Source: Marinobacter sp. (GTDB lineage: Bacteria > Pseudomonadota > Gammaproteobacteria > Pseudomonadales > Oleiphilaceae). Taken from it: DNA of 64,000 nucleotides. Position numbers and translations under genes: made by a program. Of this stretch, positions 29,828 to 39,606 are shown in pieces. A model generated the notes under the pieces. It was not told where the DNA came from and did no database searches. It saw only the letters and a program-made list of their open reading frames with translations. How positions within the stretch are numbered: position 1 is the first letter of the stretch; each line of letters starts with the position of its first letter. Location: the NCBI GenBank assembly GCA_014359475.1, contig JACIZI010000001.1:310001-374000 (forward strand), written 5' to 3'.

Positions 29828-31557
29828 CAGTTGATCACCCCCCGTTCCCTGAGCCTGGGGCCCGGGGTATCCAGATCATTATGGATTTGCACCACCGTCA
29901 TGGGCCCCGGAATACCGTCCACTTCCAGCCCCCGGCGGCGCTGATACCAGCGCACCCGCTCCTCAAGGCTCAACTGGCGGATACGCTGTTCCTCCGCCGG
30001 ATCTTTGGCCAGGGCACCGGCCAGGGCCATCATGCGACTTTCCAGCCAGATGTTTTCTTCCCGCTCCCTGGCAGCATCCCCCAAAGGCTTGCGGCGATGC
30101 TCCGGCAACCGGTACAGCGCCAGGTAGTCCCCGTACCAGTAGCGCTCCAGACTGGCAAAGTCCACCGTCTTCTGCCTCCCCTGCTCCATCTGGATGGTGG
30201 CTTCAGAACCGTTGAGGCGGCGCAGCACCGTATGAGACTGCTCACCATTGCTGTCACGCAGGGTCAGGATCACCGGGCGATTGACCAGTTCCAGACTGCT
30301 TCGCGAACCCTGACGCCGCATACAATCCAGCCCTACCCGGGTAGCAAAATCACAGGCTATCGGGTTTTCCGTGGGATTCCAGCCGAAACCCCAGGTGTCA
30401 TGCAGAATCCGGAAGGCGGTAACCAACGGCAGTGTGTGCCGGTCAAAGCTGAATTTTCCGGCAGCCAGGTCGTCGCTCTCAGGCTCCTGTGCGGCGGCTG
30501 CTTCCGCCCGTTGCACTGTGCCGCTAACAGCAGCGGGTATTTCGACGGCCGGTTCAGGCGGCATTGCCTGAGCGGGACCGTCATCCTCTCCGGCAGCCTC
30601 AGGAACGGTGCCGGTCGCAGCAGGATCCCTGAGCACCAGCAGAACAAGCACAAAAACCGTGGCCAGAACAGCAACCAGCAGAGTAATACGATAAAAACTG
30701 TCCGCTCTGGCCGCCGGTGTCCGGGGACGCTGCCCACTGCCGGCGCCGGACGGCCTTACACCCACCTCCTTTGCCGCACTGCGGATATGCGCGGCCGTAA
30801 TCTCGTGCTCGCCTTCCGCATAGGCCCCCAGCAGCGCCCTGTCGGTAACCAGATTGATCAGCCGGGGAATGCCCCGGGTGGCCTTGTAGAGTTGGCGCAC
30901 CGCACCCTCGGTAAAGATATCGCCCCGCAGCCCCGCCACATTGATCCGGTAGCGCAGGTAAGCGCCGATCTCGTCACGATCCAGCGAGTCCAGGTGGTAG
31001 CGGGCGGTCACCCGCTGATTGAGTTGGCGCAGTTCCGGGCGCGAAAGGATTTCCTGCAGCTCTGGCTGGCCAAGCAGCACAATCTGCAACAGTTTTTTCT
31101 CGGCGGTTTCCAGATTGGTCAACAGCCGGAGCTGTTCGAGAACATCCGTGGAAAGGTTCTGGGCCTCGTCAATCATCAGCACCTTGTGGCGGCCCCGGGC
31201 ATGGGCATCCAGCAGATCCCGGTTGATCAGGTCCACCAGTTCCTTGATGGTGGCCCGGGCCGGGTGGCGGATACCCAGTTCGTCACAGACTGACGACAAA
31301 AGTTCCCGGGCAGACAGGCGGGGATTGAGGATCAGGGCAATATCGACGTAATCCGGCACATTACCGATAAAGCAGCGGCTGACAGTGGTTTTACCGGTGC
31401 CGACCTCCCCGGTAATCACTATAAAGCCGCCCTGCCCGCGCACACCGTACATCAGGTGGGCAAGCGCCTCCTTGTGCCGCTCGCTCAGATACAGGTAGCG
31501 AGGATCCGGCGCGATGGAGAATGGGGGTTCCCGAAAACCGAAAAAATCGTAGTACAT
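29827..31557 (-). CDS. gspA: GspA/ExeA-like AAA ATPase with peptidoglycan-binding domain
   Basis: 576 residues. N-terminal MYYDFFGFREPPFSIAPDP is the ExeA signature. Walker A GEVGTGKT (50-57) and Walker B VLMIDEAQNL (about 126-135) form the cytoplasmic ATPase. A single helix lies at about 290-309, and the periplasmic C-terminus ends with a peptidoglycan-binding-like repeat (WYQRRRGLEVDGIPGPMT). An upstream ATG would add 25 residues, but the family starts at MYYDFFGF, so 31557 is chosen. Coupled to gspB by TGATG. The likely role is secretin assembly for type II secretion or a related pilus system. Confidence 0.9.
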   Translation of the reverse strand: MYYDFFGFREPPFSIAPDPRYLYLSERHKEALAHLMYGVRGQGGFIVITGEVGTGKTTVSRCFIGNVPDYVDIALILNPRLSARELLSSVCDELGIRHPARATIKELVDLINRDLLDAHARGRHKVLMIDEAQNLSTDVLEQLRLLTNLETAEKKLLQIVLLGQPELQEILSRPELRQLNQRVTARYHLDSLDRDEIGAYLRYRINVAGLRGDIFTEGAVRQLYKATRGIPRLINLVTDRALLGAYAEGEHEITAAHIRSAAKEVGVRPSGAGSGQRPRTPAARADSFYRITLLVAVLATVFVLVLLVLRDPAATGTVPEAAGEDDGPAQAMPPEPAVEIPAAVSGTVQRAEAAAAQEPESDDLAAGKFSFDRHTLPLVTAFRILHDTWGFGWNPTENPIACDFATRVGLDCMRRQGSRSSLELVNRPVILTLRDSNGEQSHTVLRRLNGSEATIQMEQGRQKTVDFASLERYWYGDYLALYRLPEHRRKPLGDAAREREENIWLESRMMALAGALAKDPAEEQRIRQLSLEERVRWYQRRRGLEVDGIPGPMTVVQIHNDLDTPGPRLRERGVIN

Positions 31558-31660
31558 GCAGTTCCAGTCAGGTATTGGCCGATGGCCCCGGGTGAATGCC
31601 CTTGCTGGTATCCCCGGATCCGCCGGTATCATACCGCCCGGCTCTGCAGACTGTCACCTC

Positions 31661-31692
31661 ATAGTATCACCGCATCATAGTATCACCGCATC
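31661..31692. repeat. Tandem duplication of a 16-bp unit
   Basis: ATAGTATCACCGCATC occurs twice head to tail (31661-31676 and 31677-31692). The second copy runs into the stop codon of the patatin gene that ends at 31691. It is probably a local slippage duplication in the spacer before gspA. Confidence 0.8.
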
Positions 31693-33175
31693 AGGTGCGG
31701 GGTCCGCTGCTGCTGACCAGTCTCAGATCCGCGGAATGGCGTCGTTGGTAGTCCTTGAGGCGTTTCACGCAGCGCTCCAGGGTTTTCGAGATGCGGGCAT
31801 GGGAACGGATCATGGAGATTTTGGGCCAGGTGGCGCGCTCGCCTTCCAGCATCATTTCGCGGATAAAGTCCGGGTCCGGATCGGACAAAATGCGGCGGAA
31901 GTGGTTCAGGCGGTAGGACGGCGCAATGGTGACATCTCCGGAATAGCGCTGAGCCATAATGGTATAGCCCTGACCCGCAAGCTGGCGCAGCAGTTCCGGA
32001 CGCACCCGTTTGCGCAGATAGTCAAACAGGCCCTGGCCATGGAACCGCACCTCGGACTTGAGGATGTGGGCGGGCAGGCCCCGGAGCCCCACTTTCTCAT
32101 CCTCGCCACGGCGGTTGAGGAACGGCACCACATGGGGGTTGGTCTGACTGACAATGGTGAAGTTGACATCGTACAGGTGCATCAGGCGCTCGATGGGCAG
32201 ATCACTCACCACCGAGCCATCCACAAACTTCAGCCGTGGCATATAGGGCAAAGTATTACCGTGCAGATCCTTATTTATGAGGGTGACCGGCGGGAAAATA
32301 CCCGGCACGGCCGCACTGGCCAGCACCGCGCTCCAGACCATCAGATAAGGTGAGGTATAACCACTCAACAAGCGCGCCTTCTGGTGGGCTTTTACCGGGG
32401 ACACACTGACATTGATCGACCGACCGGTACGCTGGAACGCTTCCTCGAAGGTGTATTCACCGATATTGGCTCGCAGACAATCCCGCAGCTGTCCCTGATC
32501 AAACAGTCCGTTGCCCTGCAGGGCACTCATCACACCCCGCCATTTCCAGGCGTTCAGATGGTGATTCTCCGGCACCAGCATCTCCGGCACTTCCGCATCG
32601 GTGTGCACACCGAGAATACCTGCAATAATGGCCCCGACGCTGGAACCGGCCACCACCTGGGGCAACAGTCCTCTTTCCCAGAGCGCCTTGATCACGCCGA
32701 AATGAAACATACCCAGCGAGGCCCCGCCACTGAGCAGCAGCGCCGGCCGCCCGAAGCTGGTCAGGGTGTCACGGAAGAACTGCAGCTTCTCCACCACCGG
32801 AAAGCCAGGCACCGGGTTATCACACAGGTAGTCGAGGGATTCACACACCTGGGAGATGTACTCCTCGATCAGATGCTTGGTACCCACCCGGGAGCGGGTA
32901 TACAGCGCGGGGTTACCCATGTTGCCCAGATCATGGTGCAGGCCTTCGCGCAGCGCCCGCTTCAGGCGTTCAAAATCATTCTGCTCCCGGTACTGGCGCA
33001 AGTGGCTGAGCCGGTCATAAATAACCTCGTAATGGTACAGGTCAGAGACGAAGTCTTCTTTCCACTCCACATTACCCTCAAGAAAATCCAGTTCCAGCGC
33101 GGCGGCTTTCCACAACTCATAATTCGGGGCTTCAGCCAGCATCTTGCGGAATTTTCGAATTCTGGCATCCATCAT
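31691..33175 (-). CDS. Patatin-like lipase with DUF3336-type N-terminus
   Basis: 494 residues. A helical N-domain (about 1-140; NYELWKAAALELDFLEGNVEWK) resembles DUF3336 of the yeast/plant storage-lipid lipases (Tgl/SDP1 group). The patatin core has oxyanion GGASLG (150-155), nucleophile GSSVG with Ser179 and dyad DGS with Asp319. Predicted to hydrolyse neutral lipids or phospholipids; no export signal. Strong Shine-Dalgarno GGGAGG; the second ATG (33172) could also be used. It follows mlaA by 19 bases, so a shared lipid role is likely. Confidence 0.87.
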   Translation of the reverse strand: MMDARIRKFRKMLAEAPNYELWKAAALELDFLEGNVEWKEDFVSDLYHYEVIYDRLSHLRQYREQNDFERLKRALREGLHHDLGNMGNPALYTRSRVGTKHLIEEYISQVCESLDYLCDNPVPGFPVVEKLQFFRDTLTSFGRPALLLSGGASLGMFHFGVIKALWERGLLPQVVAGSSVGAIIAGILGVHTDAEVPEMLVPENHHLNAWKWRGVMSALQGNGLFDQGQLRDCLRANIGEYTFEEAFQRTGRSINVSVSPVKAHQKARLLSGYTSPYLMVWSAVLASAAVPGIFPPVTLINKDLHGNTLPYMPRLKFVDGSVVSDLPIERLMHLYDVNFTIVSQTNPHVVPFLNRRGEDEKVGLRGLPAHILKSEVRFHGQGLFDYLRKRVRPELLRQLAGQGYTIMAQRYSGDVTIAPSYRLNHFRRILSDPDPDFIREMMLEGERATWPKISMIRSHARISKTLERCVKRLKDYQRRHSADLRLVSSSGPRT

Positions 33176-33194
33176 AACCAGCCTCCCGGGCTGC

Positions 33195-33962
33195 TCAGAA
33201 ATCCTCGAGCATCAGATCTTCATCGTCCGCTGCAAAGGGGTCTTTATGAACCTTGCCATCCTGCACCAGAAACTCACGGCGTTGCAGGTAGGCATTCCGG
33301 ACAAAAGTATAACGATCTCCGGACATAAAGCTCTCCGCCGGGATCAGATCGGCCCGTTTATCCACCAGTTCCACAGCCCGCAGATAGTATTCCTCGGGAC
33401 TTCCCACCTCATCCCAGGCCGAGGGCAGCACCCAGCCATCGGTTCCCAGGCCGGCCAGCCGGCGGGGCGTGGCCGGCCCCAGTAACGGCATCATAAGATA
33501 GGGACCGGTGCCCACTCCCCAGTAACCGAGGGTCTGGCCAAAGTCTTCGGATCGTTCCGGCAGACCGAAAGCGGTGCCCACATCAATCAGGCCACCCAGG
33601 CCGAAGACGGTGTTGTAGGTAAAACGCCCCGCCGCGACCACCGCTGACTCGGCTTTAAGCTGGAACACACTGTTGGCAAAATTGCGGATTTCGCCAAGGT
33701 TATTAAAGAAATTGGTCACCCCGTGATCGACAATATCCGGGGTCACAAAACGGTAGGCCCTGGCCACCGGACGCAAAACCCAGTCATCCAGGTACTGGTT
33801 GAAAGCAAACACTTTGCGGTTCCAGTTTTCATAGGGGTCCTCGGGGTTCACTGCCGGGGCCCCTTCAGGGGGTGCATTCTCCACCGTCTGACCCACGACG
33901 GCAGAGGACGTAAAAGCCACCAGCAGAGCGAAGGCGATCCATTGAAATCCGAAACGGCTCAT
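33195..33962 (-). CDS. mlaA: MlaA/VacJ-family outer-membrane phospholipid transport protein
   Basis: 255 residues. A signal peptide is followed by the MlaA core: DPYENWNRKVFAFNQYLD, FNNLGEIRNFANSVFQLK, GGLIDVGTAFGL and the GVGTGPYLMMPLLGP pore motif. MlaA removes mislocalised phospholipids from the outer leaflet and passes them to MlaC. No lipobox cysteine is visible in the signal region (SSAVVGQTVE), so this copy looks non-lipidated. It diverges from a thioesterase gene across a 103-base promoter region. mlaFEDC are not in the window. Confidence 0.92.
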   Translation of the reverse strand: MSRFGFQWIAFALLVAFTSSAVVGQTVENAPPEGAPAVNPEDPYENWNRKVFAFNQYLDDWVLRPVARAYRFVTPDIVDHGVTNFFNNLGEIRNFANSVFQLKAESAVVAAGRFTYNTVFGLGGLIDVGTAFGLPERSEDFGQTLGYWGVGTGPYLMMPLLGPATPRRLAGLGTDGWVLPSAWDEVGSPEEYYLRAVELVDKRADLIPAESFMSGDRYTFVRNAYLQRREFLVQDGKVHKDPFAADDEDLMLEDF

Positions 33963-34065
33963 AATCAGTCCGAAGCTTGTTAATAGGGTTCAGTTTGAAA
34001 GACAATACCGCTCCCGAATGGGCTCGGCCCGCCTGACCTGTATACGTATCCAACGGAGGAACCGG

Positions 34066-34476
34066 ATGTCAGTACCTGGCAATCTTGTGCACACCACAAC
34101 CATTGATCTGCGCTGGGGCGATATGGATGCCAATGGTCATACCAACAACACACTGTTTTTTCGTTTCTTTGAAGAGGCGCGGATTCAGTGGCTCGGCTCC
34201 ATCAACCTGAGCGACATGACGGCACCACAGGGGCCGGTCATTATCAAGACCAGCGCCACCTTCCTGCAGGAGCTCAACTACCCCGCAACGATCGAAGTGA
34301 GAACATACGCTGACAAAGCAGGAAATTCCAGTCTTGACACCTACCACCTGCTTGTGGACAAAGCCACCGGTGATACCGTGGCGGAGGGCTACGCAAAAAT
34401 TGTCTGGTTTGACCGGGGAACACGCAAATCCTGCCCGTTACCCGATCAACTCAGGGCCCTGGCGAGTAACGCCTGA
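34066..34476 (+). CDS. Hotdog-fold acyl-CoA thioesterase (YbgC/FadM-like)
   Basis: 136 residues. The 4-hydroxybenzoyl-CoA-thioesterase signature is clear: LRWGDMDANGHTNNTLFFRF with the catalytic aspartate in GDMDANGH, then FFEEARIQWL. The frame opens 16 codons earlier, but GGAGGAACCGG directly before the ATG at 34066 settles the start. Probably hydrolyses medium or long acyl-CoA. It converges with the FabH-like gene with only 9 bases between stops, both being fatty-acid genes. Confidence 0.88.
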   Translation: MSVPGNLVHTTTIDLRWGDMDANGHTNNTLFFRFFEEARIQWLGSINLSDMTAPQGPVIIKTSATFLQELNYPATIEVRTYADKAGNSSLDTYHLLVDKATGDTVAEGYAKIVWFDRGTRKSCPLPDQLRALASNA

Positions 34477-34485
34477 CCGGGGCCC

Positions 34486-35607
34486 TCAGCGGCGTCGCAC
34501 CACCACGCTGCCAATGGAGTAACCCGCCCCGAAGGAGCAGATTACGCCCAGGTCGCCACTCTGCAGATCCTCATGGTACTGGTGAAACGCAATAATGGAG
34601 CCTGCGGAGCTGGTGTTGGCGTATTCGTCCAGAATCACCGGTGCTTCGTGCTCCTGCGGATCACGCCCCAGCACCTTGCGGGCAATCAGCAGATTCATGT
34701 TCAGGTTGGCCTGATGCAACCACATACGGGAAAGGTCGGTGGCTTTCAGGTCCAGGCCCGAGAGCTGGTTCTGAATCGTTTCCGCCACCAGCGGAGACAC
34801 TTCCTTGAAAACTTTGCGGCCCTGCTGGACAAACAGCTTGTCGGGCTTGCCGATGCCCGACTCATCCGCGCGGTTCAGGAATCCGAAATTATTACGGATA
34901 TTGTTGGAGAACCGGGTTCTCAGACGGGTGCTCACCACACTGAAGCCCTGCCCTTCGGCCACATCGGATTCCCGCTCCACCAGAATCGCGGTGCAGGCAT
35001 CGCCGAAAATGAAATGGCTGTCCCGGTCCCGGAAGTTCAGATGGGCGGAACAGATCTCCGGACTGACCACCAGCACGGCGCGGGCCGTGCCATTCTCCAC
35101 CGCATTCACCGCTGCCTGCAGGCCAAAGGTGGCGGAGCTGCAGGCCACGTTCATGTCATAGGCAAAACCCTCAACGCCCAACGCATCCTGCACCTCAATC
35201 GACACCGCCGGATAAGGGCGTTGCAGGTTGGAACAGGCGACAATTACCGCATCCACATCGGCGGCCGTCTTGCCGGCCCGTTCAAGGGCCTGGCGGCTGG
35301 CAGCCACAGACATGTCACATTGCACGGAGTATTCGTCGTTGCTGCGCTCCGGGATATAGGGCCGCATCCGGTCGGGGTCCAGAATCCCGTCCTTGTCGAT
35401 CACGTGACGGCGCTTGATGCCCGAGGCTTTCTCGATAAAATCCGACGTGGAAGTCTGCAGTGCCTGCATTTCGCCGGCCTCGATGGCTTCCTTGTGTTCG
35501 TTGTTGTAACGCTCCACCCAGGTGTTGAAGGATTCGACCAGCTCGTCGTTGTCGATGGTCGCTGGCGGTGTATACAGACCGGTTCCGCTGATGACGGCTT
35601 TAATCAC
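34486..35607 (-). CDS. FabH-like beta-ketoacyl-ACP synthase III
   Basis: 373-residue thiolase-fold condensing enzyme. The triad is intact: Cys156 (NVACSSATFG), His298 (MWLHQANLNM) and Asn331 (EYANTSSAGS). It is about 50 residues longer than housekeeping FabH through an N-terminal insertion (VERYNNEHKEAIEAGE). That matches the Pseudomonas FabH-like enzyme that shunts octanoyl-CoA from beta-oxidation into fatty-acid synthesis, so a similar job is inferred. It lies 112 bases downstream of hrpA and fadD on the same strand. Confidence 0.9.
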   Translation of the reverse strand: MIKAVISGTGLYTPPATIDNDELVESFNTWVERYNNEHKEAIEAGEMQALQTSTSDFIEKASGIKRRHVIDKDGILDPDRMRPYIPERSNDEYSVQCDMSVAASRQALERAGKTAADVDAVIVACSNLQRPYPAVSIEVQDALGVEGFAYDMNVACSSATFGLQAAVNAVENGTARAVLVVSPEICSAHLNFRDRDSHFIFGDACTAILVERESDVAEGQGFSVVSTRLRTRFSNNIRNNFGFLNRADESGIGKPDKLFVQQGRKVFKEVSPLVAETIQNQLSGLDLKATDLSRMWLHQANLNMNLLIARKVLGRDPQEHEAPVILDEYANTSSAGSIIAFHQYHEDLQSGDLGVICSFGAGYSIGSVVVRRR

Positions 35608-35719
35608 GGGTACCCCACGATGCTGTTCTGGTTATTTGGCTCGGATCACTGCAAGGATACTAACACAGTGGCCAGGATTTGCCCGCTCCTCCATTAGTAG
35701 CGGTACCCGTAAAAACCGC

Positions 35720-38700
35720 TCAGACTTTTACCCTCTCCCACTGGCGGTCCAGCCGTTTGACGGAAACCGACAGGGCGGTGCCCAGGTGCTGGGCAAAGAA
35801 GGATACCCGGTATTCCTCCAGCATCCACCGGTAGGTGACCAGTTCCGGATCCCGCACACCCTGACGGACCTGCTCCTCCCGCTTGCTGGCGTACCGTGAC
35901 CACAGGGGACCTATCTGATGGAGGAACTCCCTCTCCCGCCCCATTTCCCGGGGCATCTTGTCCAGACGAATACCGGCAGCCTCGAAGTAACGCCCGAAGT
36001 GACCCAGCCACTCCCCGGGCGTTTCCACCAGAAAGCCAGGGAAAACAAGATGTTCCATCTGAAACTTCAAGTCCGCCATGCTATTGGCCATGGCCAGGCT
36101 GATCTTGCCCCTGAGGCGCTTCATCACGGCATGGTAACCGGTCAGAGCCGCATACAACTGTGCATCGGCCCGTTCCAGTGCGGGAATAAAATCGGCCCGC
36201 CCCGCCTCAAAGCACTGATCGAACAGTGCCCTGGTGCGTGGCAGCGCTCCCCCCAGAAAATGCTCCATCACAGCGGAGAGCAGCAGATCATCCAGTAACA
36301 CTTTTGACTGCCCCACCGGGGCAAACAGCAGAGCCGAATCCCGGAACCGGGGCAGGCGTTTATCCACACCTTCCAGGGTCGAACCAAAGCGGTTAATGAT
36401 CAGCCGGGCCAGGGCCTTGCGGGTGTTGTCTTCCGCCGCCAGCGGGTCCAGATAACGGCCCTGCTTCACGCCATGACCAAGGTCCTCCAGCCCCGGATAC
36501 ACGGTTACCTGCATACCCCCGCGGTCCGTGGTGGTGGATTCCGGCAGGGAACCAAAGTCCCAGTCGGTATATTCCTGTGTTTCCGCGCCGCGGGCCCGGC
36601 TGCTGCTCACCTCGGCGAGGGCCGCCTCTGCCTGTCGCTCGAGTTTTGCCTGTAACGCATCCGCTTCACGCCCCTGGGCGATCACCCGGCCCTGGTCGTC
36701 GACCACCTGCAGGTTCATGCGCAAATGCCTTGGCAGGCTGTCCGACGGCCAGTCCTGCGGGTCGATGCGAACCCCGGTCATGCGCCGCAGCTGATCCCCC
36801 AACTGCCGGGTGAGCGGTTCGTTGGTGACCGACATATTGTCCAGTGCCGCATCCACAAAATCCGGCACAGGCACGAAATTGCGCCGGATCGATTTCGGGA
36901 GGCCCTTTACCAGCGCAATGCACTTCTCCCGCAGCAGGCCGGGCACCAGCCATTCCAGGCGGCGGGATGGCAGCTGCTTCAGAGCCATCAACGGAACTTT
37001 CAGGGTGACCCCGTCATCCTCACCGGTCGGCTCAAACTGATAGCTGAGAGGGTATTGCACGCCTTCCCAGTCCAGATAGTCGGGATAGAGGCTGGTTTCC
37101 TGTTCGTCCAGCGGGCGCTGGAGAATGTCCCTTTCGGTCAGTTCCAACGCCTTGAGCTCACCCGCCGCAAGCCCCTTCCACCATGTCTCGAAGTCCCGGC
37201 CCCCGGTGATGTGTTCCGGAATCCGATCGTTGTAGAACTGAACCAGGGTTTCATCGTCCACCAGCAGGTCCCGGCGGCGGGTCTTGCGCTCCAGATCCTC
37301 AACACTCTCCAGCAGCGCCCGGTTGCGTTCAATAAACGGAGCCTTGCTGTGATAATCCCCTTCCACCAGCGCCCGGCGGATAAAGATCTCACGGCATTCG
37401 GCCGTATTGACGCGATTCCAGGGCACCCGCCGGCGGCTGACGATATCCAGCCCGTACAGCGTCACCTTCTCAAAGCCCATCACCTGGGCCCGTTTCTGTT
37501 CCCAGTGGGGCTCAGAGAAGTGGTGTTTGACCACATGGGCGGCCAAAGGCTCTATCCACTCCGGCTGGATACGGGCGATCATGCGGGCAAACACCCGGCT
37601 GGTTTCCACAATCTCCGCAGCCACTACCCATTTGGGGGCGGTTTTCGACACTTTGGAACCGGGAAACAGCAACACCTTGCGATTGCGGGTCGCCAGATAC
37701 TCCCGCTTCTCGAGCTTAAGCGCCACCTGGCCCAGCAGCCCCGCCAGAATCGCTTTGTGGATTGCCTCGTAACTGGCTGAATTACGGTTAAATTCCAGTT
37801 TCTGTTCACGACAGATCAGGGTAAGCTGGCGATGAATATCCCGCCATTCCCGCATGCGCATCCAGGACAGGTACTGGCGCTTGCACCACTTCGACAATTG
37901 ATTGCCGGACAGCGCCTGACGCTGCTCCTCGAACGCATTCCAGAGATTCAGCAGGGTAATAAAATCCGATTCCTTGTCGGTGAACGGCGCGTGGGCCTGG
38001 TCCGCCTGTTGCTGCTTTTCCTGGGGCCGCTCCCGGGGGTCCTGAATACTCAGGCCGGCAATCACCACCAGGGTTTCCTGCAGGCTGCCCTGCTCCGCGG
38101 CCATCACCAGCATGCGGGCCAGGCGCGGGTCCAGTGGCAGCCGCGCCATCGTGCGGCCAAGCTTTGTGACCCGGCGAGCATCGTCCACGGCACCCAGCTC
38201 TTCCAGCAATTTGTAGCCGTCGTTGATCTGCCGGGCCTCGGGCGACTCCAGGAACGGGAAGTGATGGATATCCCCCAGCCGCAGGGTATTCATCTGCAGA
38301 ATCACCGAGGCAAGGTTGGTGCGCAGAATCTCGGGGTCCGTGTATTCCGGCCGGCCCAGGAAATCCTGCTCGTCATACAGCCGGAAACAGATACCCGGCG
38401 CCACCCGGCCACAACGGCCGGCCCGCTGGTTGGCGCTGGCCTGGGAGATCGCCTCCACCGGCAGCCGCTGAATCTTGGAGCGCACACTGTAGCGGCTGAT
38501 GCGGGCGACACCGGTATCTATCACATAGCGGATACCCGGCACCGTCAGGGAGGTTTCCGCGACATTGGTGGACAGCACAATCCTGCGGCCCCGGTGGCCC
38601 TGGAAAATCCGGTTCTGTTCCTGATTGCTGAGCCGGGAGTACAGGGGCAACACTTCGGTATGGCGCAGGTCCGAGTGCCGCAGTTCCTTGCTCATATTGC

Positions 38701-39592
38701 GGATTTCCCGCTCGCCGGGCAGGAAGACCAGGACATCACCGGGGGGCTGGCTGTTGCCCCGCTCATGCTCTTCAATCTCCTCCAGAGCCTGCAGAACACC
38801 GTCGGTCCAGCCCTGATCCCGGTCATCCTCGTCACCGACCAGGGGCCGGTAACGCACATCCACCGGGTAGGTCCGGCCGCTGACCTCGATAACCGGCGCT
38901 TCGTTGAAGAAATGACTGAACCGCTCCACCTCGATGGTAGCGGACGTAATGATCACCTTGAGGTCCGGGCGTTTGGGCAGCAGCTGGCGCAGATAGCCCA
39001 GCAGAAAATCGATATTGAGGCTGCGCTCGTGGGCCTCATCGATAATCAGGGTGTCGTAACCATCCAGAAACCGGTCGTGCTGCACTTCGGACAGCAGGAT
39101 ACCGTCCGTCATCACCTTGATGCGGGAGGCCTCGGAAGTGGTATCGGTGAACCGCACCTGGTAACCCACCTGCCCGGCACACGCTTCCCCCAGCTCTTCG
39201 GAAATCCGGCTGGCCACGGTGCGGGCCGCGATACGGCGCGGCTGGGTATGACCGATCAGGCCGCGGATACCACGACCGGCTTCGAGACAAATCTTGGGAA
39301 TCTGGGTGGTTTTACCGGAGCCGGTTTCCCCGGCCACGATAATCACCTGATGCTGTTCCAGGGCGCGGCGGATATCCTCCACCCGCCCGGAAACCGGCAG
39401 GCCCTCAGGATAGGACACCGGCCGGTGTTCTGACTTGCGCTGGTCAACCCGGGCCCGGCCCTTCTCGAACCAGTCCTGAATTTTCTTCAGGTCTTTCGGG
39501 CCCGGTTTACCCCTGGTGCGGCCCAGCAACCGGATGATGCGGGCCGCTTCCCGCTGGTTACACTCCCCCAGACGGGACTTGATGTCATCCAT
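35720..39592 (-). CDS. hrpA: ATP-dependent RNA helicase HrpA
   Basis: 1290-residue DEAH-box helicase implicated in mRNA processing and ribosome rescue. Walker A GETGSGKT (about 88-95), DEAH at 185-188 in IIDEAHERSLN, motif VAETSLTVPGIRYVIDTG, and motif VI QRAGRCGRVAPG are present. The remaining 700 residues match the HrpA-specific C-terminal extension (DUF3418 type). Full length. It starts 14 bases after the fadD stop, so is likely co-transcribed with it. Confidence 0.96.
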   Translation of the reverse strand: MDDIKSRLGECNQREAARIIRLLGRTRGKPGPKDLKKIQDWFEKGRARVDQRKSEHRPVSYPEGLPVSGRVEDIRRALEQHQVIIVAGETGSGKTTQIPKICLEAGRGIRGLIGHTQPRRIAARTVASRISEELGEACAGQVGYQVRFTDTTSEASRIKVMTDGILLSEVQHDRFLDGYDTLIIDEAHERSLNIDFLLGYLRQLLPKRPDLKVIITSATIEVERFSHFFNEAPVIEVSGRTYPVDVRYRPLVGDEDDRDQGWTDGVLQALEEIEEHERGNSQPPGDVLVFLPGEREIRNMSKELRHSDLRHTEVLPLYSRLSNQEQNRIFQGHRGRRIVLSTNVAETSLTVPGIRYVIDTGVARISRYSVRSKIQRLPVEAISQASANQRAGRCGRVAPGICFRLYDEQDFLGRPEYTDPEILRTNLASVILQMNTLRLGDIHHFPFLESPEARQINDGYKLLEELGAVDDARRVTKLGRTMARLPLDPRLARMLVMAAEQGSLQETLVVIAGLSIQDPRERPQEKQQQADQAHAPFTDKESDFITLLNLWNAFEEQRQALSGNQLSKWCKRQYLSWMRMREWRDIHRQLTLICREQKLEFNRNSASYEAIHKAILAGLLGQVALKLEKREYLATRNRKVLLFPGSKVSKTAPKWVVAAEIVETSRVFARMIARIQPEWIEPLAAHVVKHHFSEPHWEQKRAQVMGFEKVTLYGLDIVSRRRVPWNRVNTAECREIFIRRALVEGDYHSKAPFIERNRALLESVEDLERKTRRRDLLVDDETLVQFYNDRIPEHITGGRDFETWWKGLAAGELKALELTERDILQRPLDEQETSLYPDYLDWEGVQYPLSYQFEPTGEDDGVTLKVPLMALKQLPSRRLEWLVPGLLREKCIALVKGLPKSIRRNFVPVPDFVDAALDNMSVTNEPLTRQLGDQLRRMTGVRIDPQDWPSDSLPRHLRMNLQVVDDQGRVIAQGREADALQAKLERQAEAALAEVSSSRARGAETQEYTDWDFGSLPESTTTDRGGMQVTVYPGLEDLGHGVKQGRYLDPLAAEDNTRKALARLIINRFGSTLEGVDKRLPRFRDSALLFAPVGQSKVLLDDLLLSAVMEHFLGGALPRTRALFDQCFEAGRADFIPALERADAQLYAALTGYHAVMKRLRGKISLAMANSMADLKFQMEHLVFPGFLVETPGEWLGHFGRYFEAAGIRLDKMPREMGREREFLHQIGPLWSRYASKREEQVRQGVRDPELVTYRWMLEEYRVSFFAQHLGTALSVSVKRLDRQWERVKV

Positions 39593-39606
39593 GGTATTAC
39601 CGGAAA

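Noticed and set aside
29611-31293. Open frame of about 560 codons antisense to gspA/gspB
   Set aside because: Shadow of GC-rich coding sequence; no domain, no ribosome site, and gspA/gspB are convincing.
37832-39433. Long open frame of about 530 codons antisense to hrpA
   Set aside because: It mirrors the codon pattern of hrpA in a GC-rich genome, has no recognisable domain and a His/Gln/Gly-rich composition typical of antisense frames.
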